Source: Macrothele yani (Eukaryota; Arthropoda; Arachnida; Araneae; Macrothelidae). From it: a stretch of 64,000 nt of DNA. Each line of letters starts with the position of its first letter. The stretch's first letter is position 1. This document shows, in pieces, positions 21,330 through 33,190 of this stretch. The notes beneath the pieces are model-generated. The model did no database searches. It had not been told where the DNA came from and saw only the letters and a program-made list of their open reading frames with translations. The DNA lies in the NCBI GenBank assembly GCA_039090855.1, contig CM077010.1, forward strand, positions 51,354,905 through 51,418,904, given 5' to 3'. The translations under genes were made by a program, and so were the position numbers.

Positions 21330-22735
21330 CCAGGGAAGCTTTCCCACTGAATACGGAAATCTGTCACGCCGAACTTCAGTTATCGAAGTCAACCGTTTTA
21401 ACCTTTTAAAAAAAAATCTACCTACGTTTTTGTTCCTGAAAAATGCACCTTCTGCAGACATCAGATCTTTCTCTCCGTACGGTTTTCTCAATTACCATGC
21501 TGAAGATGCTCGAAGCCGATGCTGATTATTTAAAGAAAGTGGGTGTTTGTGAAGAAACCGCTTTTCATGCGTCGAGAAAGGTAAACCGGCATAATGTGAG
21601 GATATTTCCTTTTGAAAATGTTCATGCTGTATTGTTCGCGATAGTCCAAAAATGAATGTGTGACGCGGTTTGCCTCATGACACTGTCACATCGGACTCTT
21701 TCCTTCTTTGTGGAACATAATATCCCCGAACCGTCTGGAGTTTTAATGTACCAGGATCATCTGGAGTTGTTGGTGAATCATCTTCAACCTGATATTGTGC
21801 TTTAGCTCGACGATGCTCCCCCACACTGGAGTATTTCAGTCCATCTGGAATTGTAGGTGATACCTCAACTGAACCATCTTCAACCTGATATTATGTTTGA
21901 GCTCGACGATGCTCCCCCACACTGGAGTCTTTCAGTCCATCTGGAGTTGTTGGTGATACCGCAACTGAATTATCTTCAACCTGATATTGTGTTTGAGCTC
22001 GACGATGCTCCCCCACACTGGAGTCTTTCAGTCCATCTGGAGTTGGTGATACCGTAACTGAATCATCTTCAACCTGATATGGTGTTTCAGCTCGACGATG
22101 CTCCCCCACACTGGAGTCTTTCAGTCCATCTGCAGTTATTGGTGATACCTCAACTGAACCATCTTCAACCTGATATTGTGTTTGAGCTCGACGATGCTCC
22201 CACACACTGGAGTCTTTCAGTCCATCTGGAGCTGTTGGTGTACCTCAACGGAATAATCTTCAACCTGATATTGTGTTTCAGCTCGACGCTGTTCCCCCGC
22301 ACTGGAGTCTTTCAGTCCATCTGGAGTTGTTATTGATACCTCAACTGAACCATCTTCAACCTGATATTTTGTTTGAGCTCGACGATGCTCCCACAGACTG
22401 CAGTCTTTTAGTCCATCTGGAGTTGTTGGTGATACCTCAACTGAATCGTCTTCAACCTGATATTGTGTTTTAGCTCGACGATGCTCCCCCACACTGGAGT
22501 CTTTCAGTCCATCTGGAGTTGTTGGTTATACCTCAACTGAACCATCTGCAACCTGATATTTTGTTTGAGCTCGACGATGCTCCACGGCATTGCCGTTTTT
22601 CAGTCTGTTCTGTCGGGAACGAAACTTTCCTAAAGAGATAAAGAGTGATGGTTCGACAGCCTGGTATCCCTAATCGCGTGACATTACCTCGTCGGAATTT
22701 TTGCTGTATGGTTATGTGAAAGATATTTTTAACAG
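21330..22735 (+). pseudogene. Mariner-like (DUF4817-type) transposase with amplified core
   Basis: Before the array the plus strand reads TMLKMLEADADYLKKVGV, then CEETAFHASRKVNRHNVRIF and ENVHAVL, matching the family's '..F.DEATFH.S.KVNRHNVRIWG.ENPHAV' region. The first catalytic Asp is Glu here. The array at about 21760-22590 repeats QPDIVFELDDAPPHWSLSVH, the second-Asp region. After the array, WYP*SRDITSSEFLLYGYVKD matches WPPRSPDLTP.DFFLWGYVKD. So one transposase is spread across the segment with its middle amplified about nine times. Stops and shifts throughout. Confidence 0.75.
21760..22590 (+). repeat. 96-bp minisatellite made from transposase core
   Basis: GCTCGACGATGCTCCCCCAC-type landmarks occur at 21805, 21901, 21997, 22090, 22186, 22281, 22377, 22473 and 22569: nine copies, period 96 except 93 and 95 once each. 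96 bp is 32 codons in the transposase frame, so the unit reads through as LELLVIPQLNHLQPDIVFEL then DDAPPHWSLSVH. The minus-strand frames (PDGLKDSSVGEHRRAQTQYQ) are shadows. Confidence 0.9.
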
Positions 22736-22967
22736 ATTCACAAGTACCAAATGTGTCTGTCTTAAAAATAGGAATGTCAGACTCTGCTGTTACCGTTACG
22801 CAGGATATACAGTTACATTTCAAAAGTTTCGCACACACTGCGCAGGCGTTGCTCGTAGGATGATGCAATCGCTCCAACTGTTGCACCAATTGTGAGTCAG
22901 ACTTCAGTATACAAAGTTGAATCTACGTTTGGTAGCTTGTTTCTGTTCCGAGAAATTCTGCCTAGAA

Positions 22968-23680
22968 ATGGAGGAAAAACGTGGGTTAGGTCAGATCTCG
23001 CGTAGCGACCAACATCCTATATTAAAATTGATACTCTGCGAGGAAAATCCCCTACCGAAATTCATAAAGCTTTATAGGAAGTTTGTGGGGGTTAGTGTAG
23101 TGGATCATATCACAGTGTTATGGGGAATCACTCGTTTCCGCCAAGGTTGGGAAAGCATCGAAGATAACCCAAGAAGCGGCCGGCCATCAGCTGCAACAAA
23201 CGACACTTCTGTGGTCATCGTCAACAACATTTTGGAATTAAAGTGTTCGAATGGATCACTGTAATACCGAAATACTACAGAAAGCTTCTGCAAAATGTAT
23301 TGCGCCCAAAGATTCGCCAAAGAAGGCGCGACATGCTCCAAGCTGGTGTCACCATTTTGCACGACAACGCGAGGCTTCATGTTGTCCATACTGTAAGAGA
23401 CATTCTGGAAAAGTATGGATGGGAATCGCTTGTTCACGAGCCATACAGTCCTGATATGATCCCGCCAGACTATGACTTGTTTCAAAATTGAAGAAACCAC
23501 TTCACGGGAAACGACTCAGTACGATTCAAAATGTTTCTAATGAGAAGATCCGAGTAATCCGACAACAGTGGAGATGCCCTGACTGGAATTAGAATACAAG
23601 ATCTGCCCAAACGTTTGGACGCTGCCATAAAGAAACATGGAGATTACTTCGAAGGCTGTAAAGGTATGTTGCGACATAAA
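22968..23680 (+). pseudogene. Mariner-like transposase, internally deleted
   Basis: The N-terminal part around ISRSDQHPILKLILCEENPL ends in GWESIEDNPRSGRPSAATND, the mariner 'EDNPRSGRPS' linker. After a gap the plus strand reads TILHDNARLHVVHTVRDILE (second Asp) and EPYSPDMIPPDYDLFQN (third Asp). The first-Asp segment is missing. No terminal repeats found. Confidence 0.72.
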
Positions 23681-24060
23681 TTCGTTCTTTAAGAGATAAC
23701 CCACAGTGTACAAAACTTTTGAAATGACTCTCAATGCATGGAGGAAAATAGAATGTAGATTGAATGTCCACTCTGCGTCCAAAGAAGCATACATTGAAAT
23801 GAACTAATGATTGCGAAAGATGAAAAAACACTGTGTTAGTACGTAGGTTGCTCCAATAGTACTCAACCCAACCATCGAGGAAGAATAGTTGTATGGTTAC
23901 GAATGTTTGCGACGCAATAACACAAATCTTGACAAGTCTAAAGACCAGTTTTCAGCTTCATAGTTATGCCCGTCATGTTTTTGCAGTTCCTAGAAAGTGA
24001 ACCAAGGAAGGAAAAATAAAGACAAGGACTCAGAGCTGTAAAAATGCATCTGTATAAAAA

Positions 24061-25925
24061 AAGGGGTTGGAGCCAAAGAACCTCTATGAAGATATGGCGG
24101 AAACATTAGAGGAGGATGTTCCTTCAAATAAGTGGACAGCTGAATGCAAGCGTGAGAGAACGAGTGTGGAAGATAACACCCTCTCAGCTAGACCCTCTGA
24201 GTCCATCACTGAAGATGATATGGACAAGATGTACAAAATAGTACCGCAAGATAGACGTTTGAAGGTCAGGCAGATTACTGAGACACTGCACTTGTCAAAA
24301 ACAACAGTTGATCGCATTCTGACAGAACATCTGGCAATGGAAGAAGCTGTCACCCGTTGGATCTCAAAATTGCTAACACCTAAGCAAAAGACGATCGCAT
24401 GGAATTTGTCACGAGGCAATTTTTCTCTGTTTGAAACCCATCCAAAAGAATTTCTCAAACAACTTATAACAGTTGATGAAACACTGACATGCGGATGTAT
24501 TCCACAATCAAAATAACAATTATAACGAAGTAAATTTCTCCGTCATTTTTATCCGCGCCGGGGTTCGAACCCGGGACAACTCATTCCGGAATAAGTTGCT
24601 CTACCAATTAAGCTACGCGGACATTTGTTCTGATTCCTATCTGCCTTTATGTCGTGTGCGTCCTGCTGGCAGGTACGTCACATCTCCTCTCCTGGTACGT
24701 TACATCATCTCCCTTATTTTTTATTTTTTTTTTCGAAGTGCTGGAGAAAGGATTCTCTTATTTTTCCTATCTCGCGGTGTGGAAATAACATCACACCAAT
24801 GCGAGATTTTGAACGGTCGGGTTATCCGGATAGTTCGGGCGCCATTATAACGAAGTAGCTTTGTTTATCTTTTCGCTAAGCTAATTATTATGAATGAATA
24901 ATGCTCTAAGCTTCAAAATAATGAATTCCCAAAAGGGTGTTGTTACTCGTTAATTATGAACTCAAACAAAGTCTCAACGCTGGTTATTTATATTAAGTAA
25001 TCAAAGTCATAAACCTAACAGCCAGACAGAGGTCTGACAAAACTAAGAATTGAGAAAGACTGAACTTACTGACAAACTTGTTTATTGGCAAGACTCTTGG
25101 TCAACTAAGGCACTCATATATCTTGTACATAATAATGAATAACTTTCCTCTTACAACCAACACAACACAACTCAACCTCAACAACACAACTCCACACCCT
25201 CAACACCTCTCGATGAACGCGCCTATATACTAGCTACCACCACGTCATGACTTACACTCATTGCCAGATCTCATTCAGCGGGTGAAATAATATTTCGTTC
25301 AGTAGGAAGATAATTTACATAGTAAAATAAAATAACCAGAGATAGTAAAATCAAAAGGAAAGTGAATATAGAGTATACGTTACACAATCACAAATAATGA
25401 AACCATGGTTGTTCACCGATTGCAAAGTAGGCAAAGCTTGTTACTACTGCTGGAAAGGTGATAACAACAGTTTGCTGGGAAGCTGGGGGAGTGATAATAA
25501 TAGACTTCTTTGTAAGGGTCCAACCCATCCCTGGAGGCTGTAAAGGTATGTTGCAACCTAGCAAAGAAATATAAATACAGTGGAAAGCTGACCAAAGTGA
25601 TGGTGTTTCGTTAGGATAATGCCCCAAGCCCCAAATCAATAATTGCCATAGCTGCCATCCATGAATGTGGGCTTGAACTGCTACCACATCCTCTTTACTC
25701 ACCTGATCTTGTCATTGCTGTTTGTTTTCGAATCTTAAAAATAATTTGTCTGGTGTGCATTTTTTTAGATAACTATCTGTTTTCTGAAGACGTTATTGAT
25801 GCTGTGTAATTCTATTTTGATAGCCTTGACAAAATCAACTTGATCATTTAATTTGAAGGGCGTAAGATCCTAGGAGCACCGGTAGAAAAAGTGTGTGGAC
25901 CTTTAATGGGACTATAGAAAAATAG
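24061..25925 (+). pseudogene. Mariner-like transposase split by an 0.87-kb insertion
   Basis: The 5' half (24061-24516) reads LYEDMAETLEEDVPSNKWTA, TSVEDNTLSARPSESITEDD, LTPKQKTIAWNLSRGNF and LITVDETLTCGCIPQSK; TVDET holds the first Asp. The 3' half resumes at 25384 with AKLVTTAGKVITTVCWEAGG, then DNAPSPKSIIAIAAIHECGL (second Asp) and LYSPDLVIA (third Asp region decayed), ending near VEKVCGPLMG at about 25910. Near-identical CACAATCA(C)AAATAA lies on both sides of the gap. Confidence 0.8.
24518..25383 (-). mobile_element. Insertion carrying a family-B tRNA repeat plus unknown 0.5 kb
   Basis: The left 338 bp (24521-24858) is a family-B unit with TATAACGAAGTA at both ends and a minus-strand tRNA-like segment. 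The remaining 24859-25383 is AT-rich without motifs, ending ...GTATACGTTACA. The whole block sits between duplicated CACAATCAMAAATAA of the mariner gene. It may be one insertion or two. Confidence 0.55.
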
Positions 25926-26065
25926 GCGTACTCCATTTTTCCCTACATAGTTTTTCTTATGCAACAGGACACCTCTCATATATATTCATTCTAAAGCTGT
26001 TTATTAATATATTGGTAAGGAAATCAAAAAATATTCCTCATAAACACATGGGATATTTATACAAA

Positions 26066-26902
26066 TATTGAAGCAGCAATCAGATTATGACTGAATTTAG
26101 CTAGTTTACTGTTCACCATGTAGCATCATATAAGGAAATTCAGATATAGCATCATACTCAGATACTTGGAACTTCATTGTCCTGGGTGCTCATACTCAGA
26201 TACTTGGAACTTCATTGTCCTGGGTGCTCATACTCAGATACTTGGAACTTCATTGTCCTGGGTGCTCATACTAATATACTTGGAACTTCATTGTCCTGGG
26301 TGCTCATACGCAGATACTTGGAACTTCATTGTCCTGGGTGCTCATACTCAGATACTTGGAACTTCATTGTCCTGGGTGCTCATACTCAGATACTTGGAAC
26401 TTCATTGTCCTGGGTGCTCATACTAATATACTTGGAACTTCATTGTCCTGGGTGCTCATACTCAGATACTTGGAACTTCATTGTCCTGGGTGCTCATACT
26501 AATATACTTGGAACTTCATTGTCCTGGGTGCTCATACTAATATACTTGGAACTTCATTGTCCTGGGTGCTCATACGCAGATACTTGGAACTTCATTGTCC
26601 TGGGTGCTCATACTCAGATACTTGGAACTTCATTGTCCTGGGTGCTCATACTCAGATACTTGGAACTTCATTGTCCTGGGTGCTCATACTCAGATACTTG
26701 GAACTCCATTGTCCTGTGTGGTGTAACTTCATACTCAGATACTTGAACTTCATTGTCCTAGCTGGTGTAAGGTACAGCATGGTCAAACGGAGATATGGGT
26801 TCGATACCAGGCGATGTATTTTTTCATGTTTTTTAATATAATACTACATAGTGAACAGTAAATTAGCTCAATTCAGAGTCATATTCAGATTGCTGCTTCA
26901 AT
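26066..26902. mobile_element. Inverted-repeat element with minisatellite body
   Basis: The left arm (26066-26132) reads ATTGAAGCAGCAATCAGA, then TTTACTGTTCACCATGTAGC. The right arm (26835-26902) is its reverse complement with about 15% differences. Between them lie about 15-16 tandem units of 38 bp. No transposase. Foldback-like or MITE-like. Confidence 0.7.
26155..26765. repeat. 38-bp minisatellite
   Basis: Unit ATACTCAGATACTTGGAACT followed by TCATTGTCCTGGGTGCTC, nearly identical copies with variants CTAATATA and CGCAGATA in place of CTCAGATA. The three-unit period (114 bp) has no stop, so it produces an apparent 189-codon frame that is not a gene. Confidence 0.95.
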
Positions 26903-28105
26903 GCTTAATACGTATTGGTAAGTTGATGTGTTGTAAAAGTTTTGAAATTATATAAATATTTTTAAGGCACCCCGTGCATTTTAAATGAGTTATCTTACAA
27001 TCAATAGTTTTATTCTGTGATTTCTTACTCTGTTAACATATGGCATTGATAACACATTCATTTTTTTATCTACATTTCAGAGATATTACGTAAATAAAGC
27101 AAAAACAAAGGAAAGCTCACAACATAAATTAATCTTGCTTTTCATATTTACCGTAAGATAAGCTCTGTACTAAATCTAGCGAAACCAAAGCTCATAATCC
27201 ACAAACATCATATTAAGAATATTTTTACGACGTAAGAAAAACACTTTTAGAAATACACTCAGATATCGAAAATAATGAGGTGCTGAATCGTGTCATCAAA
27301 AAACGGAAATTTATTTTTGGTTCGTAAATCTTTTTAAAAAGGATCTTCTTAAAATTTCAATTAATTTTATATCGAACTGCTGTGGTTCTACATACAACCA
27401 TACGAATAGGAAATTGTGCACATTCACGTCAGTTTTAATCAGTTTGGGAGTTGTGATAATATTGGTGTTGACTTTGCTGTGTTATGTTTACGGGAAGGAA
27501 CTTTCGTTTGCTGAGATTACATTTTTTTATCAATGAAACGATACGTCACAAGAAAATCAGCAAACTTCGGGTTCCACCTCACATCGCGAACTTCTGAAAA
27601 GATTAAAAAGCGAGGGGGGGGGGGGGAGTGATAAAGGTAAAAAATAAAAAACAATCACCTGCTGGTCGTTTCCGTGACTGCTGCCGTAGAGAATCCAGGA
27701 TTTCGCTCAGAACTGAAACAATGCGGGTACGTGTATGTCAGAACTTTGTCTAGAACTTGGATGGTGCTTGGAGGTGAACCCAGGTAAATGAAGAATGCAA
27801 TAATGTGCTTCGTAGTGCTAAAGAATGATTTATTTTCATTTCTTGGCATTCTTCTGCTTTAATACTCTAAATTCAATTCCTAATTTTATGCAAAATTATG
27901 TGGGAAAAGATTGCACTTTTATTAAACTCAGTTCGGTCGGTTTTATTGAGCAGTTAATTTTTGCCGTTTATCTCTTGTTGAAATCTTCTGTCAAACTGTA
28001 GCAGTATAACTACTTTGTTAGATGTCAAAACAAAAATTAATTGGTTTAAGTCATGAGAATATTTATTTTTTTATTTGTGCTCGAAGAATGTGAATTGATT
28101 TCATC
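26903..28105. other. No gene seen; AT-rich with poly(G)
   Basis: No coding, RNA or repeat family recognised. A run of about 14 G lies at 27613-27627. Confidence 0.5.
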
Positions 28106-28545
28106 ATCATTATTCAGCCATTATCACAATCCACTGCTGGATGAAGCTGTCCCCAAGTTTCTTCCAAAACGGTCTGTTTTGCTCATTTCTTTTTTTTTTT
28201 TTTTTTTGGAGGTTTTACGACCACCGTGAGCAACTCAATGGGCTATAAGCAGTCGCCCGTCCCTATTTTAGGGTCACCGGTTCCAGGGAAGGGAGAGAGC
28301 CAGTGCCGTAAGACAAACGCAACTTCCATGCCTCACCCCGAGATTCGAACCCGAGCCCCTTTCGGACGAATGATCAGAGGCCATCGCCTTAGACCACTGC
28401 GCCACCCTGCTCCAGTTTCCTCCATGTCACTTCCGCATACTTTCGGATTTCGTCCACTCATCTCCCATGTGGTCTTCTTCTTGGCCTTTTCCTGTGCCTT
28501 GGAATCCACTCTAGAATTTCGGTTGTCCATCGGGGGTCCATTCTA
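28106..28545 (-). mobile_element. RTE-type LINE 3' fragment interrupted by a SINE
   Basis: The left part (28106-28180: ATCATCATC tail, then CCACTGCTGG) and the right part (28409-28545: CTCCAGTTTCCTCCATGTCA, then TTGGAATCCACTCTAGAATT) are continuous in the 52861-56115 element. They are separated by a family-A SINE at 28187-28408. Reading frame lost. Confidence 0.85.
28187..28408 (-). mobile_element. SINE family A copy (minus), head slightly truncated
   Basis: Poly(T) of 19 then the family-A body and tRNA head ending GCGCCACC, lacking the last GGGGCGGC. Inserted in the LINE fragment; a short TGCTC may be the duplication. Confidence 0.88.
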
Positions 28546-28696
28546 ACTGGAAAGATGGGATACATATATATTATAGTATTGTAAATTGGTGTCAGAACAA
28601 GGATGTTTTTTTCCTCCACCACTTTTGAGTCGATATCTCTCACGTGAACTTTCAGCGTGTGTGTGCGTGCATTGTAGGTCCCCAGATCCTTTGTTT

Positions 28697-28703
28697 TCAT
28701 TAC

Positions 28704-28737
<34 letters not shown>

Positions 28738-28746
28738 ATTATTATT
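28697..28746. repeat. (ATT)n microsatellite
   Basis: About 15 ATT units with one interruption. Confidence 0.95.
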
Positions 28747-28799
28747 GACCCGAAATCATTGCGCTGATTTCTCAACGAGAAAAATTTCCATTATACGCA

Positions 28800-31090
28800 T
28801 CATTAGCAATTTTTTTGTAAAAAAAGATCGTGCTTCTGTTATCGGTTTGTCCGTCCGTCCGTCTGTACCCACGATATCTCTGCAACTATTAGTCCGATGT
28901 GAAAAATTATTTTTGCATTGGGAAGCTTGAAATATGCGAATGATGATCCTTCATTTCGTTTTTTTTTACAATGTATAATTTCGCCGGTAGAGGGCGTCAA
29001 TGCAGATGATGTCGAATTCAAAAATACGTTTTATTCCTCATATTTGCTTCTAAACATCCGATTGAAAAAAAGTTTTATCTTTCGATTCCATTTATATAGA
29101 AGAGTATTTTAGATGTAGTTACTCTTTCAAATTACGCATGCATTTTCCGCTAGGGGGCGTAAAAGTAAATATCCTTTTCCTCGATAACTCTTCTTCTAAA
29201 ACTCCGATTTGAATTTTATTTTTTCTTCAGCGGATACATTTTCTGATGAAAAATCGTTTGCATATAATTTATAATTTTTGGTAAAGAATACTTTGACCAC
29301 CAGGGGGCGTAAGTGTTAATTTTTGCTTCTGATGTATTTGCCATAAAATCGGAGCTTGTAAAATATCGATTGAAAAAATTCTTTCGTGCACTGATGCCAC
29401 TCACATCGATGAACCTTTTCGGAATATTTTCTTCTTAAAATATTAGTTTCTCCACCAGGGAGCGTAGATGTACATCTTATTTTTGTCAATATCTCTACTT
29501 CTAGGGGTCCGATTTGAAAAATTCTTTTTTGTTGGATACTGTTTTCCGTGTGACATGTTTTTCATGTAATTTCAAAATTTTCAAGTCATTCATAGGCTTC
29601 CCGCTAGGGGGCGTAGCGGTAAATTGCGTTTCCCCCTATATCTCTGCTTCTGAATCTCCGATTTGAAACATTCTTTCCGCACCGGATACAGCTCCTGATG
29701 GGAAATCGTTTGCACATAATTTCTAATTTTTGTAGAAAAAATAGTTTGGCCACCAGGGGGCGTAAATCTTAATTTACGCTTCTGTTGTATTTGCAGCAAA
29801 ATATGATGTTCTAAATTCTCGATTGAAAAAAGCGTAGTTTGTTGACCGATACTATTCATATCGACAAACCTTTTAGAAACATTTTCTTCTTAAAATTGTG
29901 CATGGTTTCTACGCCAGGGGGCGTAGATGTATATCTTATTTTTGTCAATATCTCTACTTCTAGAAGTCCGATTTGAAAAATTCCTTCTTTGTTGGATAGT
30001 GTTTCTAGTGTGACATGTGGTTCATATAATTTCAAAATTTTCAAGTAATTCATAGACTTTCCGCTAGGGGGAGTAAATGTAAATTACGTTTCCCAATATA
30101 TCTCTGCTTCTAAATCTCCGATTTGAAAAATCCTTTCTGCACCGCATACAGCTCCTGGTGGGAAATAGTTTGCACATATTTTCTAATTTTTGTAAGAAAT
30201 GGTTTGGCCACCAGGTGGCGTAAGTCTTAATTTCCGCTTCTGCTGTATTTGCAGCAAAACATGAGCTTCTGAAATCTCGATTGCAAAAAAAGTAGTTTGT
30301 TGACCGATACTACTCCTCATGTCGACAAACCTCTTAGGAAAATTTTTCTTCTTGAAAAAATGCATGGTTTCTACGCCAGGGGGCGTAGATGTATATCTTA
30401 TTTTTATCAATATCTCTTCTTCTAAGAGTACGATTTGAAAAATTCCCTCTTTGTTGAATAGTGTTTCCGATGCGAAATGTTTTTCCTATAAATTCAAAAT
30501 TTTCAAGTAAATCATAGACTTTTCGCTAGGCTGCACAAAGGTAAATTGCGTTTTCTGCGTTATTTCTGCTCCTAAAGATCTGGTTTGAAAAATTCTTCCT
30601 GTATCGCATACAAGACCTGATGGAAAATATTTTTCACATAATTTCTAATGTTTGGTAAAGAATGGTTTAGCCACCAGGGGTCATAAGTGTTAATTTCTGC
30701 TTCTGTAGTATTTGTTGCAAAATCTGGGCCCCTGAAAACTCGACTAATTTTTTTTCTTCGACCGATACCGCTTATATGGATACACCTTTTGAGAATACTT
30801 TCTTCCTAAAATAATGCATGGTTTTCCCACTAGGGGACGTAAAGTCACATCTTATTTTTGTCGATATCTCTGTTTCTAAGAGTTCGTAAGCTCACGATTC
30901 CGTTTACAGCAATATCGGAGGGATTAAAAACCCGATTGAACATCTTCTTTCTTTCGTCAGATCTATTGTTTTCCATACCGGTTCCATTGACTTTGAATAG
31001 CTTTGATAAATTTAATTTGCGTCAGAACGGATTCAAAAGACGTGCTTATTACACCCGAAAATTCGGTGTCATCTTTCTTGTTTCTTTTAT
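28800..31090 (-). mobile_element. Family Z 'pearl'-like repeat, long copy
   Basis: The left end is a hairpin-like AGCA...TTTTTTTGTAAAAAAAGATC then GTGCT, followed by GTCCGTCCGTCCGTCTGT and CACGATATCTCTGCAACT. The body is a series of diverged 150-bp-scale repeats, each with CC(G/A)C(T/C)AGGGGGCGTAA and GATTTGAAAAATTC. The other end is TTGATAAATTTAATTTGCGT, then a short palindrome ACACCCGAAAATTCGGTGT. Related copies at 41990 and 60880. The layout fits non-autonomous Helentron (HINE/pearl/DINE-like) elements; no transposase is encoded. Confidence 0.6.
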
Positions 31091-31511
31091 AAACACTACT
31101 GAATATCAGATTACGGCAGTTGTGAAGAAACAGGAAGAGCTTATACATTTTCAAATCTCTTTAGCCATTCTGAAGAAACAATATTTAAATTACGTTCCTA
31201 CAAAGTATGGTCCTTTTTCCTTTATTTTTGCTTTAATAAATCGAAGAGCATGTTAGATAACTTCAAAAAAAAAATCTTTCTTACGAATTCGTTTTTATAG
31301 CTTTTTCGCTGCTGGCAACAGTTGAAGAAACTGCTACAACTACTGCTTCATTAACAAAAGTTCCCTAGTGATATTTTTCTTGCTAGCTTCCGTCTGCGTG
31401 GCACTAAATTGCTGAACCCCAGGAGGTTAGAATAAGATACCTGCAGATGCCTTTGTTTAGGTGAACGTCAAGTAATTTTGCTTCCTATACTTCCAATGGA
31501 AAAACTTTTGT
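31091..31511. other. No gene seen
   Basis: AT-rich flank of the family-Z element. Confidence 0.5.
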
Positions 31512-31840
31512 TGTACACATTTCCTTCACAATTAGTGATGAAAATTTAAACATCGATTAAAATAACTTCATATTATAACTTGGAATACTTAATATTTTCT
31601 AAAACATAAACATAATTATATAAAAAAATCAATAACTTTTTCTTTGGTGCTGTTGAAACCAGAAAAAAGATGGCGCGACCTGTACTTTGATGACGTCAGC
31701 AGCCAAACAAATGTTAGATTGCATAATTATGATTATGTTTTAGAAAATACTAAGTATTCCAAGTTATAAATTGAAGCTATTTTAATCGATGTTCAAATTT
31801 TCATCCTTGGGAACGCATTAATTGTGAAGAAAATGTGTAC
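31512..31840. mobile_element. Palindromic MITE-like element
   Basis: Left arm 31512-31623 and right arm 31722-31840 are inverted repeats over about 110 bp; both include TATAACTTGGAATACTTA and CATCGATTAAAATA. The spacer is about 100 bp. No open frame. Confidence 0.8.
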
Positions 31841-33184
31841 AGAAGTTACATTTTCTTCACACCCTTCTTTATTATATTAATCGTTGATATACTTTACAGC
31901 TTCATGGTTAAGAGGCTCAGGGCATCTCCAGAAGTATTATCCTAACCTCATTGGCCACCTTGGCTGAACCTAAATGATTAATTATATCAGCGTTACGAAA
32001 CATGTTTTCATTATCAGCTCCATGAAACCAACAAACCAGAATATTAGTTTTAAGTATATAGTGAATGGCAACAATCAGCTTTTGAAATTCTGTACATTAG
32101 CTGTTGTTCGAAATGTAAATATGCGCTAAGCCTATTCTTTCTGCATTAAGTCGCCTTAGAACCGAATTGGTATTTTCAGTTTTAAAGCCTGGCGATCATT
32201 TCTTCATGACGTAAGTTGTTTCTAATTTTTGTTTGATGTATTTGTTCACAAATACAAGAGAGATATACGTTGCTCAGCAATGCCTTTCTATGTAAAGGTA
32301 CTCACCGGCAACTTATCTGACGGTGATACATCAGATGGATGACTGGAAGACTACTACTACAAATTTTCTTGCTAGCAAAAAATAAGCAGCGACATTTTTT
32401 TAACAAAAAAAAAAACGATTATGCTGATTAAGCATTTTCGAACTTCCTTTTTTCTAAAAAAAGTGTGCCAGTTGTTCCACGGAGGGATAAATTGAAATTC
32501 GGTATGCAGAATACTCATACACAAACTGATGGCATATTTAGATTGGTAAATTACGAATTGAATTCTACGTTCTTTTCCCAAAGAACGAACCAAACATATA
32601 TATAATTTTTTTATTTAATGCTACACATTCAATTTTTAAGCAGATTGCCTGGCGTGCGAACCCTAGTTTGTATCCATATTACGTATTTGTCTGGGCTTCT
32701 AAATGTTTTGTTTTGCAAAGAAAGGTTCTCAAGTTTACGTTTCAGATGTTTCGCCTATGTCGGACAGCAAGAACTTGAAAAATGAATATACCGTGTACGA
32801 AAAATGCTCCGTTAAAAACTTCATGATGACTAATGGCGATGTTCTCCTGCCTCATGCCCATGCGGAAATAAACATTGAACACAAAATTGTCTTGGTATAT
32901 TTTTGCAACCTTGATTTGTTCTAAGAAATTTTCTTCTTCTTTGCCCTGTAGCTCTATTAATTCGTTGGCGGACTCCATGACGTTAAGATTGTAAAAAATT
33001 AGCCAACAGTAACGGATAATCAAATAGCGACAACATTGAATCAGCAACCATGTTAGTCCGCAGAAATCTACTTCTGACGTCAAATGAATAAGGTAAGGTC
33101 CATTAGGATGCCAAACAAACCAGCCCATGTTGCCAAACATGGTACTAATTGTCAAATGTTAATTACAAAACGCTCTTCAGTTAC
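31841..33184. other. No gene supported
   Basis: AT-rich. A 137-codon minus-strand frame (32742-33155) has no recognisable motif and unbiased composition; I do not call it. Confidence 0.5.
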
Positions 33185-33190
33185 ACATGT

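Noticed and set aside
21891..22492. Minus-strand repeat protein (PDGLKDSSVGEHRRAQ units)
   Set aside because: The plus strand encodes recognisable transposase and the flanks extend that match; the minus frame is a shadow.
26177..26746. 189-codon open frame on the plus strand
   Set aside because: It is the read-through of a 38-bp minisatellite; three units have no stop codon, so length alone means nothing.
26155..26765. Regular direct repeats resembling a CRISPR array
   Set aside because: Units are contiguous with no unique spacers, and the context is eukaryotic transposons.
32742..33155. 137-codon minus-strand frame
   Set aside because: No motif, no homology recognised, and the neighbouring frames are equally open in AT-rich DNA.
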